A stretch of 30,408 bases of DNA, taken from the NCBI RefSeq assembly GCF_000701425.1, contig NZ_JNIW01000044.1:1-30408 (forward strand). Reading direction: 5' to 3'. Below, one piece after another: positions 1-8,124 of the stretch. This DNA is from Deinococcus frigens DSM 12807 (GTDB lineage Bacteria; Deinococcota; Deinococci; Deinococcales; Deinococcaceae). The notes beneath the pieces were generated by a model. The model was not told where the DNA came from and did not search any database. It saw only the letters and a program-made list of their open reading frames with translations. The position numbers and the translations under genes are program-made. Within the stretch, counting starts at the first letter, position 1; each line of letters opens with the position of its first letter.

Positions 1-58
1 GCGTCCCCGGTAGCATTTTCGGTTGTCACAAACAGAAAGTGTCGCCTACCGGGGACGC
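1..58. repeat. Long imperfect hairpin with perfect 13-bp outer arms
   Basis: GCGTCCCCGGTAG at 1-13 is repeated as its exact reverse complement at 46-58. The 32-nt interior also pairs partly (CATTTTC near 14-20 with GAAAGTG near 36-42, one G-U), so the whole segment can fold into one long hairpin. TTTCTC follows on the plus strand. It may be the terminator of a gene left of the window or a small mobile or extragenic repeat. The window edge prevents deciding, because the left boundary of the element is unknown. Confidence 0.55.
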
Positions 59-321
59 TTTCTCATAATTTCTGTCAGGCCGTCAGGGCTGCCCTCTCAA
101 TGGATATCATCCACCATCAAAAGCGATTTAGATTCTCAAGGTGAGATACGAGATGAATGAATTGGAGAGCTTCGAGTATTTGTAAAATCTAAGATCAGAC
201 TGGATTCCGTGTTGATTGAAAGGCAGCCGCAAATATATAAACATCTTAAAAACAGCAGTATTCTTTAACACCTCACCATATGTTCGCAGGCAGCAGAGAA
301 CCCCAAAATTCCTCGGCGGCG
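59..321. other. AT-rich gene-free stretch upstream of preT
   Basis: This stretch is visibly more AT-rich than the following operon and contains no reading frame with Deinococcus-like codon usage. A minus-strand frame crosses it, but that frame is the tail of a shadow of preT. I see no RNA gene or clear repeat. It may be remnant or acquired DNA, or the 3' flank of a gene outside the window. Confidence 0.4.
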
Positions 322-351
322 TTGACTTTTCCTTCATTTTCGCCCTACCAT
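322..351 (+). promoter_or_regulatory. Sigma70-like promoter of the pyrimidine operon
   Basis: TTGACT (322-327) and TACCAT (346-351) are separated by 18 bp, a good housekeeping-type promoter. The predicted transcription start is near 358, giving a leader of about 118 nt before the preT TTG codon. The leader can form a small hairpin, CCGCT (390-394) with AGCGG (399-403). I do not recognise a riboswitch in it. Confidence 0.5.
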
Positions 352-475
352 GCGGCCACGCGGTTAATCGTCTCCGGTGAGGGTCTGAACCGCTGCCCAG
401 CGGCCCCCAGGCTGCCAGGGCGGTGGCGATTTCCCATGTCTTCGACCCAGGACGCACGCACAACCGGAGGACGCC

Positions 476-1855
476 TTGACCGACCACGCGCTGGTAGACG
501 ACGCCCTGACCGCCCCCGAGGGCTTTCCTTTTGATCCACGTTTCGCGCCCACCTATCCGCCCCTGAGCGCGCACGAGGCGGCGGTGGAGGCCAACCGCTG
601 CCTGTACTGCTACGACGCGCCGTGTATTCAGGCGTGCCCCACCCACATCGACATCCCCACCTTTATCCGCAAGATCGCCACCGACAACCTGCGCGGCAGC
701 GCGCGGACCATTCTGGAGGCCAACTTTCTGGGCGGCACCTGCGCCCGCGTCTGCCCAGTCGAGGAACTGTGCGAGGGCGCGTGCGTGCTGAACGCGGAGG
801 AAAAGCCGATTGCGATCGGGCGGCTGCAACGCCACGCGGTGGACCATGTGCAGGGGCGCGGCGTGCAGCTCTTTCAGCCGGGTTCACCGACGGGCCGCCG
901 AGTCGCCGTCGTCGGCAGCGGCCCCGCTGGCCTGAGTGTCAGTGCCGAACTCGCCAAGCTGGGCCACGCGGTCACGCTGCTGGAAAAGCGCGAGCTGGGC
1001 GGCGGCCTCAGCACCTACGGCATCATCGTCCTGCGCGAGCCGGTGGAGGTGTCCTTGCAGGAGGTGGAGGCGGTGCGGGCGCTGGGCGTGACGGTGGAAA
1101 CCGGGCGTGAACTGACTGGAAAAGCCGAACTGGAGGCTCTGCTGAGCGAATACGACGCCGTGTTCCTGGGGCTGGGGTTGGGAGCAGTTCCGGCGATGGG
1201 CATTCCCGGCGAGGACCACCTGATCGACGGCCTTCAATACATCAAGGACAGCAAGATTGCTCCCGATACCCTGCCTGACGCGCAGAACGTCGTGGTGATC
1301 GGCGCGGGCAACACCGCCATCGACGCCGCCACCATTGCCCGGCGGCGCGGCGCGGACGTGACCCTGCTCTACCGCCGCACCGAGGCCGAGATGACCGCCT
1401 ACCGCCACGAATATGAATTCGCGCTCTCGGAGGGCATCCAGTACCGCTTTCTGACCCAGCCGGTGCGGGTGATCTCGGCTGGGAACGGGGTGACCGGCGT
1501 GGAGTGCGTGAAGATGGTGCTGGACGTGCCGGACCTGGGCGGACGGCCCCAGCCCAGTCCGCTGCCCGGCAGTGAATTCGTGGTTCCCTGCGACGCCGTG
1601 ATCAGGGCGATTGGACAGGAAAAACCTGCGCTGGCGACTGAACTGGGGCTGGAAGTTTCCAGCGGTTACATCGTCGTCAACCACGATATGCAGACCAGTC
1701 TTCCGCGCGTGTATGCCGGGGGCGACTGCGTGCGCCTGCGCGGCACCGCCAGCACCGTGATGGCCGTACAGGACGGCAAGTACGCCGCCGTCGCCATCCA
1801 TCAGCAGCTCTCTCAGCAGTCCGAATCTCAGCCTCAGGAGGCCGCACATGGCTGA
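476..1855 (+). CDS. preT: NAD(P)H-dependent dihydropyrimidine dehydrogenase, PreT subunit
   Basis: PreT is the flavin/Fe-S electron-input subunit that passes electrons from NAD(P)H to PreA for reduction of uracil and thymine in the cytoplasm. The 459-residue product has an N-terminal cysteine-rich Fe-S region (C42, C45, C50, C54, then C89, C93, C99, C103). An FAD Rossmann motif GSGPAG (147-152) and a second dinucleotide motif GAGNTA (276-281) follow. Near the C-terminus is a flavin-closing segment, VYAGGDC. This is the layout of glutamate synthase small subunit-like proteins and of the N-terminal half of mammalian DPD. The TTG start is chosen because GGAGG (466-470) lies 5 nt upstream and no better start exists. 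The 3' end overlaps the preA ATG by 8 bp, implying translational coupling. Confusion with GltD is unlikely given preA next door. Confidence 0.93.
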   Translation: MTDHALVDDALTAPEGFPFDPRFAPTYPPLSAHEAAVEANRCLYCYDAPCIQACPTHIDIPTFIRKIATDNLRGSARTILEANFLGGTCARVCPVEELCEGACVLNAEEKPIAIGRLQRHAVDHVQGRGVQLFQPGSPTGRRVAVVGSGPAGLSVSAELAKLGHAVTLLEKRELGGGLSTYGIIVLREPVEVSLQEVEAVRALGVTVETGRELTGKAELEALLSEYDAVFLGLGLGAVPAMGIPGEDHLIDGLQYIKDSKIAPDTLPDAQNVVVIGAGNTAIDAATIARRRGADVTLLYRRTEAEMTAYRHEYEFALSEGIQYRFLTQPVRVISAGNGVTGVECVKMVLDVPDLGGRPQPSPLPGSEFVVPCDAVIRAIGQEKPALATELGLEVSSGYIVVNHDMQTSLPRVYAGGDCVRLRGTASTVMAVQDGKYAAVAIHQQLSQQSESQPQEAAHG

Positions 1856-3227
1856 CCTCTCCGTCAATTTCGCCGGAATCCGCGCGCCCAATCCGTTCTG
1901 GCTGGCCTCCGCGCCGCCCACCAACAGTGGGGCGCAGATTCACCGCGCCTTCGAACACGGCTGGGGCGGAGCCGTCTGGAAGACCATCGGCGCGCCGGTG
2001 CTGAACATCAGCAACCGTTACGGCGGCCTGTCTATTGCCGGGCAGCGGCTGCTGGCGATCAACAACGTGGAGCTGATCAGCGACCGCCCGCTGGACGTCA
2101 ACCTGCGCGAGATCGCCGAGATCAAGCGGCTGTGGCCGGACCGCGCCGTGATCGTGTCCGCGATGGTGGACGCCTCCCCCGACGCCTGGCGCGAGATCGT
2201 CATGATGATCGAGGACACCGGCGCGGACGGCATAGAACTCAATTACGGCTGTCCCCAGGGCATGAGTGAACGCGGGATGGGCGCGGCGGTGGGCCAGGTG
2301 CCGGAGATGTGCGAGCTGAACACGCACTGGGTCACCTCGATTACCAAACTCCCGGTGATCGTGAAGCTGACGCCCAACGTCACGCACATCACCGAACCCG
2401 CACACGCCGCGATTGCGGGCGGAGCGCACGCCCTGAGCCTGATCAACACCATCAATTCGGTGATGAGCGTCGATCTGGACACCCTTCAGATCACGCCCAA
2501 CATCGGCGGGCGCGGCACCCACGGCGGTTACGCGGGACCTGCCGTCAAACCGATTGCCCTGAACATGCTGACCGAGCTGCTGACCGACGAGCGCGTGCTG
2601 AAAAGTGGCGTGCCGATCTGCGGCATGGGCGGCATCGTGACCTGGAAGGACGCTGCCGAGTTCCTGCTGCTGGGCGCGGGGGCCGTGCAGGTCTGCACCG
2701 CCGCCATGCACTACGGTTACCGGATCGTGGAGGACATGATCGACGGCTTGGGCAACTGGATGGACGACAAGGGTTTTGCCACGATTCCAGATCTGACGGG
2801 CCGGGCGCTGCCGCAATTCAGCTCGTTCGGGCAACTCGATCTGGGGTATCAGGCCGTGGCGCGGATCGACCCCGACAAGTGCATCCAGTGCAACCTGTGT
2901 TACGTGGCCTGCAACGACACCGCGCACCAGTGCATCGATCTGGTGGCCGGAAACGGCGTGCGGGTGGACCCCGGCTACGATTCCCGCGTCAACGGCAGGG
3001 CGGTGGCCGACACCCGCCCGACGCCGGTGGTCCGCGAACCCGATTGTGTGGGCTGCGCGCTGTGTGCCAACGTCTGTCCGGTGGACGGCTGCATCACGAT
3101 GGTCAGCGTGCCCAGCACCCAGGAAAACATCAGTTGGGACCGTCTGACCGCCCAGCGCCCCGAGATTGCCAGCAGTTGGGACGCCATGATGGCCTACCGC
3201 AAGGAGCAGGGCATCGAGATTCACTAG
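1848..3227 (+). CDS. preA: Dihydropyrimidine dehydrogenase, PreA catalytic subunit
   Basis: PreA is the FMN-containing subunit that reduces uracil/thymine to the 5,6-dihydro form. The N-terminal TIM barrel (about residues 3-310) is dihydroorotate dehydrogenase-like, with a CPQGMSERGMG segment at 135-145. The C-terminus carries two 4Fe-4S clusters (C345, C348, C351, C355 and C400, C403, C406, C410). Length (459 aa) is normal for the family. The residue aligning with the catalytic Cys of mammalian DPD (in ERGMGLACGQ) appears to be V148 here (ERGMGAAVGQ). From memory some bacterial homologs share this, but I could not check. The ATG is preceded by AGGAGG inside preT. The preA stop codon TAG forms part of a possible -10 box (TAGAAT) for the next pair of genes. 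Confidence 0.94.
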   Translation: MADLSVNFAGIRAPNPFWLASAPPTNSGAQIHRAFEHGWGGAVWKTIGAPVLNISNRYGGLSIAGQRLLAINNVELISDRPLDVNLREIAEIKRLWPDRAVIVSAMVDASPDAWREIVMMIEDTGADGIELNYGCPQGMSERGMGAAVGQVPEMCELNTHWVTSITKLPVIVKLTPNVTHITEPAHAAIAGGAHALSLINTINSVMSVDLDTLQITPNIGGRGTHGGYAGPAVKPIALNMLTELLTDERVLKSGVPICGMGGIVTWKDAAEFLLLGAGAVQVCTAAMHYGYRIVEDMIDGLGNWMDDKGFATIPDLTGRALPQFSSFGQLDLGYQAVARIDPDKCIQCNLCYVACNDTAHQCIDLVAGNGVRVDPGYDSRVNGRAVADTRPTPVVREPDCVGCALCANVCPVDGCITMVSVPSTQENISWDRLTAQRPEIASSWDAMMAYRKEQGIEIH

Positions 3228-3261
3228 AATGGGGGACATTCAACACTGAAGGGGTGAGACG

Positions 3262-3528
3262 ATGACCGCCGCAAAAATCCTGATTGACAATGAAGGGCGC
3301 GTGCAAACCGACGCCGAGACCCTGGAGAAGCTCAAGAATCAGCAGTTTGAACTTCAGGCAAACGGTCATATCGTTCCCAGTTCGTCCCGGCCCCGGCGTC
3401 TGCATGAGATCGAGGACGTGGCGGAGCGGATGGCCGCTTACGAGGAGTTGGTGGGAAAGATCGCCCATCATAGCGGGGCCAGACTCCCCGATGACTGGGC
3501 CACCATTCGGGACAGCATTTACGACTGA
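3262..3528 (+). CDS. Probable antitoxin of a PIN-domain toxin-antitoxin pair
   Basis: A small 88-residue acidic/basic protein encoded immediately before a PIN-domain protein, with which it overlaps by one base (TGATG: its stop overlaps the ATG at 3528). No recognisable DNA-binding fold can be named from the sequence. The function is inferred from size, position and coupling: antitoxins of VapBC-type pairs sit directly upstream of, and bind, the toxin. The middle (about residues 40-70, RPRRLHEIEDVAERMAAYEE) looks helical. The ATG has a GGGGTGAG ribosome site about 3 nt upstream. The pair lies only 34 nt after preA. A TAGAAT box spanning the preA stop could provide its own promoter, although no good -35 is visible. 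Confidence 0.6.
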   Translation: MTAAKILIDNEGRVQTDAETLEKLKNQQFELQANGHIVPSSSRPRRLHEIEDVAERMAAYEELVGKIAHHSGARLPDDWATIRDSIYD

Positions 3529-3983
3529 TGCGCTGCTTGATAGACACCAATATTGCCCTGCGGCTGGTGGATATCAGTTCTCCTCAACATCTCATGGTGA
3601 AATCGGCACTCAGCCGCCTCGTCCTTCAGGGCGATCAGATTATCCTCGTGCCACACATCTTTTATGAATTGTGGGCCGTCATGACCAGACCAACTGATGT
3701 CAACGGCCTGGGCTGGCCCCCCGAGCTGGCACACAGCGTTATCAATGGACTGAACTCGCAATTTCTTTTTCTGGCTGATACGCCCGCCGTGTTTGATCAC
3801 TGGTTGAACCTGGTATCTCTTCACCGGGTTTCTGGCAAGAAAGCGCACGACGCGAGACTGGCTGCGGTGATGCAGGCGCATGGTTTAGACAGCCTACTCA
3901 CCTTCAACGAGACAGATTTCAAGCGCTTCGGCATCTCTGTCATCACCCCCACCGATCTCTCGTCAGGAGGCCCCACCCTATGA
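3528..3983 (+). CDS. PIN-domain ribonuclease, VapC-like toxin
   Basis: A 151-residue PIN-domain protein. The expected acidic metal-binding residues are visible: D6 in LIDTN, E47 in FYELW, D108 in HDARL and D130 in FNETDF. Such proteins are Mg-dependent RNases, usually toxins neutralised by the protein encoded just upstream. The gene overlaps its antitoxin by 1 nt. At the 3' end its TGA overlaps the hydA ATG (ATGA), and the hydA ribosome site AGGAGG (3965-3970) lies within its last codons. The toxin is therefore embedded in, and translationally linked to, the pyrimidine-catabolic operon. Base composition is slightly less GC-rich than in the neighbours, consistent with insertion. The target RNA cannot be deduced. 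Confidence 0.8.
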   Translation: MRCLIDTNIALRLVDISSPQHLMVKSALSRLVLQGDQIILVPHIFYELWAVMTRPTDVNGLGWPPELAHSVINGLNSQFLFLADTPAVFDHWLNLVSLHRVSGKKAHDARLAAVMQAHGLDSLLTFNETDFKRFGISVITPTDLSSGGPTL

Positions 3984-5383
3984 CCCTGCTCATCAAGAAC
4001 GGCGAGATCGTGACAGCAGACCGGCAGTACAAAGCAGACATCCTGGTTGAGGGCGAAACCATTTCGCTGATCGGCGAGCATCTGATTGCGCCGGACGACG
4101 CGGAAGTCATCGACGCGGCGGGCAAATACATCTTCCCCGGCTTTATCGATCCGCATGTGCATGTGCATCTGCCGTTCATGGGCACGTTTGCCAGGGACAC
4201 GCATACCACCGCCTCTCAGGCCGCCCTGATCGGCGGCACCACCACCTTTATCGAGATGCTGGCCCCCGCCGGGAGCGACGAGCTGCGGGACGGCTGGAAC
4301 ACCTGGTCTGGCATGGCCGAGGGCCACAGCGCCTGCGACTACACCTTCCACATCGGCGTGACGCGCTGGGACGCGGGAACCGAGGCGACGTTGCGCGAGT
4401 TGGTGGCGGACGGCATGACCTCCTTCAAGGTGTTTCTGGCCTACAAGGGCGCGTTTGGGATCGAGGACGCGGCCCTCTTTAATACGCTGACGCTGGCGAA
4501 AGAACTGGGCGTGGTGGTCACGGCCCACTGCGAAAACGCCGAACTGGTGTCGCAACTCCAGGCCAAACTGCTGGCGGAGGGCAAGACGGGTTCCGAGTGG
4601 CACGAGCCGAGCCGTCCTGAACAGGTGGAGGCCGACGGCACCGCGCATTTCGCCACCTTTCTGGAGATGACGGGGGCAGAGGGCTACGTGGTCCACCTGT
4701 CCAATGCCAAGTCCCTGAAAGCCGCGCTGGACGCCCGCAAACGCGGCGTGAACATTCATATTGAGTCCGTGATTCCCCATTTCCTGCTGGACCGGACCTT
4801 TGCCGAGCGGCCCGGCGTGGAGGGCGCAAAATACGTGATGAGTCCGCCGCTGCGCCACAAGGCCAATCAGGCCGTGTTGTGGCAGGCGTTGCAAGACGGC
4901 GAGATCGACACCGTCGCCACCGATCACTGCCCCTTCGATGTGGAGCAAAAACAGATGGGCGACGACAATTTCACGTTGATTCCCAACGGCATTCCGGCCA
5001 TCGAGGACCGCGTGAACCTGCTCTACACCTCCGGCGTCAGCCGTGGAGGCCTGAGCCTGAGCCGCTTCGTGGACGCGGCCAGCACGCGCGCGGCGCAGAT
5101 TTTTGGGCTGTATCCGCAAAAAGGCGCGATTGAGGTGGGGTCCGACGCCGATCTGGTGATTTACGATCCGCAGTACCGGGGCAAGATCAGCGCCGAGACG
5201 TCGCACGTCAACAACGATTACAGCGGCTTCGAGGGCTTCGAGATTGACGGTCGGCCCAGCGTGGTCACCGTGCGCGGTCAGGTGGCCGTACGCGATGGTC
5301 AGTTCGTGGGCGAGGTAGGGCGCGGTCAGTTGCTGCGGCGTCAGCCGCAGCAGAATCCGACTTCCGCGCAGGCGCAGACTTGA
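3980..5383 (+). CDS. hydA: Dihydropyrimidinase / D-hydantoinase
   Basis: A cyclic amidohydrolase that opens dihydrouracil/dihydrothymine (or hydantoins) to N-carbamoyl products, the second step after PreTA. All binuclear metal ligands of the family are present: H59 and H61, the carboxylated lysine K150 in SFKVFLAYK, H183 in TAHCEN, H239 in HLSNAK, and D315 in ATDHCPF. Length 467 aa is typical. The ATG overlaps the stop of the upstream PIN toxin, with AGGAGG 9 nt upstream. The end overlaps the TTG start of the ABC ATPase (TTGA). Position between preA and a carbamoyl-amino-acid amidohydrolase supports pyrimidine rather than hydantoin catabolism, though the enzyme class accepts both. Confidence 0.95.
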   Translation: MTLLIKNGEIVTADRQYKADILVEGETISLIGEHLIAPDDAEVIDAAGKYIFPGFIDPHVHVHLPFMGTFARDTHTTASQAALIGGTTTFIEMLAPAGSDELRDGWNTWSGMAEGHSACDYTFHIGVTRWDAGTEATLRELVADGMTSFKVFLAYKGAFGIEDAALFNTLTLAKELGVVVTAHCENAELVSQLQAKLLAEGKTGSEWHEPSRPEQVEADGTAHFATFLEMTGAEGYVVHLSNAKSLKAALDARKRGVNIHIESVIPHFLLDRTFAERPGVEGAKYVMSPPLRHKANQAVLWQALQDGEIDTVATDHCPFDVEQKQMGDDNFTLIPNGIPAIEDRVNLLYTSGVSRGGLSLSRFVDAASTRAAQIFGLYPQKGAIEVGSDADLVIYDPQYRGKISAETSHVNNDYSGFEGFEIDGRPSVVTVRGQVAVRDGQFVGEVGRGQLLRRQPQQNPTSAQAQT

Positions 5384-6204
5384 CTGCCACCTCGCCCGCT
5401 CCTGCGGTGCGCGGCACGGCCCAGCCTGCCGTCCACCTGAAAGACCTGAACATGGTCTTCCGGGGCGCGCAGGGTGACACCGTGGCCTTGCAGGACGCCA
5501 ACCTGGACATCGCGCAGGGCGAATTCGTCAGCCTGATCGGCCCCAGCGGCTGCGGCAAGACCACGCTGCTGCGGCTGATGGCGGACCTGATCACGCCGAC
5601 GGGCGGCGAACTGCTGGTGGGCGGCAAATCGCCCGCCCTGGCGCGGCAGGAACGGGCTTACGGCTATGTGTTCCAATCGCCCGCGCTGCTGGAATGGCGC
5701 ACGGTCCTTAATAATGTTCTGCTGCCGCTGGACGTGATGAACACCCCGAAGGCCACCCGGCAGGCCCGCGCCCACGAGATGCTGAAACTCGTCGGACTGG
5801 AGGGCTTCGCGGGCCGTTACCCCTGGCAACTGTCCGGCGGAATGCAGCAGCGCGTCAGCATTGCCCGCGCCCTGGCCTTTGATCCGGCGCTGCTGCTGAT
5901 GGACGAGCCTTTCGGCGCGCTGGACGAGATCACGCGCGAACACCTGAACGGCGAGCTGCTGCGGCTGTGGCAGGAAACCGGGAAGACGGTGGTCTTTGTG
6001 ACCCACGGCATTTCCGAGGCCGTGTTTCTGAGCACACGGGTGGTAGTCATGACCTCGCGGCCCGGCAAGATCGAGGGCGTGGTGGACATCGACTTGCCCT
6101 ACCCGCGCAATGTGGAAACCCGCGAGAGTCCGCGCTTTTTTGAGCTGGCAACGCGGGTACGCGAGCTGCTGCGCCGGGGCCACGGGTTTGACGCGGATGA
6201 TTAG
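5380..6204 (+). CDS. ABC transporter ATPase (SsuB/TauB/ThiZ type), probable pyrimidine importer
   Basis: Cytoplasmic ATPase (274 aa) of a NitT/TauT-class importer. Walker A GPSGCGKTT (54-62), Q-loop Q99, signature LSGGMQQ (151-157), Walker B LLLMDEP with E176 and switch H209 are all present. The TTG start overlaps the hydA stop (TTGA), so translation is coupled; an alternative start further in would leave only a short N-terminal tail off. The next gene starts before this one ends. The substrate is inferred as uracil, thymine or a related pyrimidine from the operon; the family also carries sulfonates, thiamine precursors and riboflavin. Confidence 0.92.
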   Translation: MTATSPAPAVRGTAQPAVHLKDLNMVFRGAQGDTVALQDANLDIAQGEFVSLIGPSGCGKTTLLRLMADLITPTGGELLVGGKSPALARQERAYGYVFQSPALLEWRTVLNNVLLPLDVMNTPKATRQARAHEMLKLVGLEGFAGRYPWQLSGGMQQRVSIARALAFDPALLLMDEPFGALDEITREHLNGELLRLWQETGKTVVFVTHGISEAVFLSTRVVVMTSRPGKIEGVVDIDLPYPRNVETRESPRFFELATRVRELLRRGHGFDADD

Positions 6205-7081
6205 GGCGCGGCGCTCCCCAATCGCCGGAAGCGTCGGCCCCATGATCATCGTGGCCGCCCTCGCGCTGGCGCTGTACTGGCCGCTGATGCTGTGGGTCAA
6301 CGCGGGCGCGGCGCAGCGCAGCCTGGACAACGGTGCGGAGCTGGGCTGCACCACGGCTATCGCCTGCGCCACCCAGCTTAGAAACCCGGTGCTGCCCGCT
6401 CCAGCGCAACTGGGCAACAGCCTGCGGGCGATGAGTGTGCCGCCGCTGGCCCCCACGAGCGTGCCGTACAACACGCTGATCACGGCGGGAGAAACCGTGG
6501 TGGGGCTGCTGATCGCCTCCGTGCTGGGCATTGGGCTGGCCGTCGCCCTCGTTGGCAGCCGGGCCTTCGAGCGGGTCACGCTGCCGTGGCTGATTGCCTC
6601 GCAGACCGTTCCAGTGATCGCCCTCGCGCCCATGCTGGCGGTGGTGCTGGGGCAGTACGGCGTGCAGGGCTGGCTGCCCAAGGCGCTGATCGCCGCCTAC
6701 ATCGCCTTTTTTCCGGTGGCGGTGGGCGTGGCGGCAGGCTTACGCAGCCCCGATCCGATGCAGGAGGATTTGCTGACCACCTACCGCGCCTCCGGCTGGC
6801 AGACCTTCTGGAAGTTGCGGCTGCCCGCCAGCCTGCCGTTTCTGTTCACCTCGCTGAAGGTGGCCGCCACCGCCGCGCTGATCGGCTCGATTGTGGCGGA
6901 GATCAGCACCATCAGTTTCTCGGGCCTGGGCAAGATGCTGGCCGAGAACTCGCGGGCCAGCGACACGCTGGCGCTGTGGGTGATCATGCTGTACGGCGCG
7001 GGCCTGGGCATCGCGCTGGTGGCCGTCCTGGGCCTCCTAGAAAGGCTGGTGACCCCGTGGCGAGCCGGACAGTCGCGCTAG
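6197..7081 (+). CDS. ABC transporter permease 1 (BPD_transp_1), pyrimidine importer
   Basis: Inner-membrane permease of about 294 aa. One TM segment lies near residues 15-33, followed by an extracytoplasmic loop with two cysteines (LGCTTAIACAT). The conserved permease core of about five TM segments then follows, with the EAA-type coupling loop EDLLTTYRASGWQTFWKLRL near two thirds of its length. The frame is open further upstream, but a start at 6197 (ATG, overlapping the ATPase by 8 bp) gives a sensible N-terminus MIRARRSP before the first TM. TTG at 6188 is an alternative. It probably forms a heterodimer with the next permease. Confidence 0.88.
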   Translation: MIRARRSPIAGSVGPMIIVAALALALYWPLMLWVNAGAAQRSLDNGAELGCTTAIACATQLRNPVLPAPAQLGNSLRAMSVPPLAPTSVPYNTLITAGETVVGLLIASVLGIGLAVALVGSRAFERVTLPWLIASQTVPVIALAPMLAVVLGQYGVQGWLPKALIAAYIAFFPVAVGVAAGLRSPDPMQEDLLTTYRASGWQTFWKLRLPASLPFLFTSLKVAATAALIGSIVAEISTISFSGLGKMLAENSRASDTLALWVIMLYGAGLGIALVAVLGLLERLVTPWRAGQSR

Positions 7082-8043
7082 GCCGGGGGCGGGCGGGTGG
7101 GCTGCCGGGTCTGGGGTGGCTGGCCCTCGCGCTGGGCCTGGGCCTGCTGCTGGCCGCCGTCTGGAATGTCTGGAATTTCCCGCTGGACGGCGTGCCGCCC
7201 GGACGCAAGGGCCTGAGCCTCACGCTGATCGTGCTGGGCCTGGCGAGCGGAATCTATGGCCTGGCGATCCTGGCCCGCCGGATGACGGGCGTTGTCCCCG
7301 CCCTTCTCGCCGCGCTGCTGACCCTGGTGGCGGTGGAGGGCCTGCTGCGGGCCTACGGCGTCCCTCCCGGCCTGATTCCCACGCCCACGCGCGTCGCTAC
7401 AGCCCTCTACAACTCGCGCACCGTACTGCTGGGGGATGCCCGCGTGACCTTCGTGCAGGAGGCGCTGCTGGGCTATCTGGCCGGGGTGGGGATGGGCATT
7501 CTGGTGGCGCTGGCCGCCGTGCGTTTCCCGTTTCTGGAACGCGGGGCGCTGCCCTACGCGGGCCTCTTTGCCAGCATTCCCATCGTGGCGCTGGCCCCGG
7601 TGATCGTCAAGGCGTTCGGCCTGGAGTGGCCCAGTAAGGCGATCATCGTCGCCATCACGGTCTTCTTTCCGGTGGTGGTCAATGTGGTGCGCGGGCTGCA
7701 AAGCGCGAGTCCATTGCTGCTGGATCTGATGCAGACCTATGCGGTCACGCCCGCCGCCTCGTTCCGCCTCGTGCGGGTGCCGAGTGCGCTGCCATTTCTG
7801 TTCAACGCGCTCAAGATCGGCTCCACACTGGCCCTCATCGGCGCGATTGTCGGGGAATTCTTCGGGACCACCGGGCAGGGGCTGGGCTTCCGCATTCAGA
7901 TCGAGGCCGGAAGATTCAATCTGGACATCGTGTGGGCAGCCATCGTGATCGCCTCGGTGCTGGGGATCGCGTTCTATGGGGTGATCTCCTGGCTGGAAAT
8001 GCGCTTCACGAGCTGGCACGCCAGCCGACGACAACCCGGGTGA
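7057..8043 (+). CDS. ABC transporter permease 2 (BPD_transp_1), pyrimidine importer
   Basis: Second inner-membrane permease, about 328 aa, with extra N-terminal TM helices (about residues 15-38, 53-70, 80-95) before the BPD_transp_1 core. The coupling loop is LLDLMQTYAVTPAASFRLVRVPSALP. The frame is open far upstream through the previous gene, but that part is a shadow. GTG at 7057 overlaps permease 1 by 25 bp and gives VASRTVALGRGRAGG before the first TM. No strong ribosome site is visible, which fits translational coupling. Another GTG occurs farther inside, so the start is uncertain. Its partners are the ATPase at 5380 and the binding protein at 8125. Confidence 0.85.
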   Translation: MASRTVALGRGRAGGLPGLGWLALALGLGLLLAAVWNVWNFPLDGVPPGRKGLSLTLIVLGLASGIYGLAILARRMTGVVPALLAALLTLVAVEGLLRAYGVPPGLIPTPTRVATALYNSRTVLLGDARVTFVQEALLGYLAGVGMGILVALAAVRFPFLERGALPYAGLFASIPIVALAPVIVKAFGLEWPSKAIIVAITVFFPVVVNVVRGLQSASPLLLDLMQTYAVTPAASFRLVRVPSALPFLFNALKIGSTLALIGAIVGEFFGTTGQGLGFRIQIEAGRFNLDIVWAAIVIASVLGIAFYGVISWLEMRFTSWHASRRQPG

Positions 8044-8124
8044 GGGGATCAAGAGACCAGACCTCTCCACTCCTTTCCACACACCGTTACCAACCACTGC
8101 GCCGCCGTGCGCCCGGAGGAACAC

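Noticed and set aside
358..475. Riboswitch in the preT leader
   Set aside because: Only small GC-rich hairpins are visible and no conserved TPP, purine, preQ1 or other aptamer core can be recognised.
128..847. 239-residue minus-strand open frame across the preT start and the upstream AT-rich region
   Set aside because: It runs antisense to preT, has no ribosome site and a low-complexity Gly/Arg-rich sequence typical of antisense frames in high-GC DNA. Its AT-rich tail matches nothing I recognise.
1677..3239. 520-residue minus-strand open frame opposite preA
   Set aside because: His/Gly/Val-rich antisense frame of a well-supported gene. Such mirror frames occur opposite almost every gene here.
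6586..7056. N-terminal extension of the permease 2 frame
   Set aside because: This part overlaps permease 1 in another frame and translates to Arg/Gly/Ala-rich sequence without TM helices; GTG 7057 gives a proper membrane-protein start.
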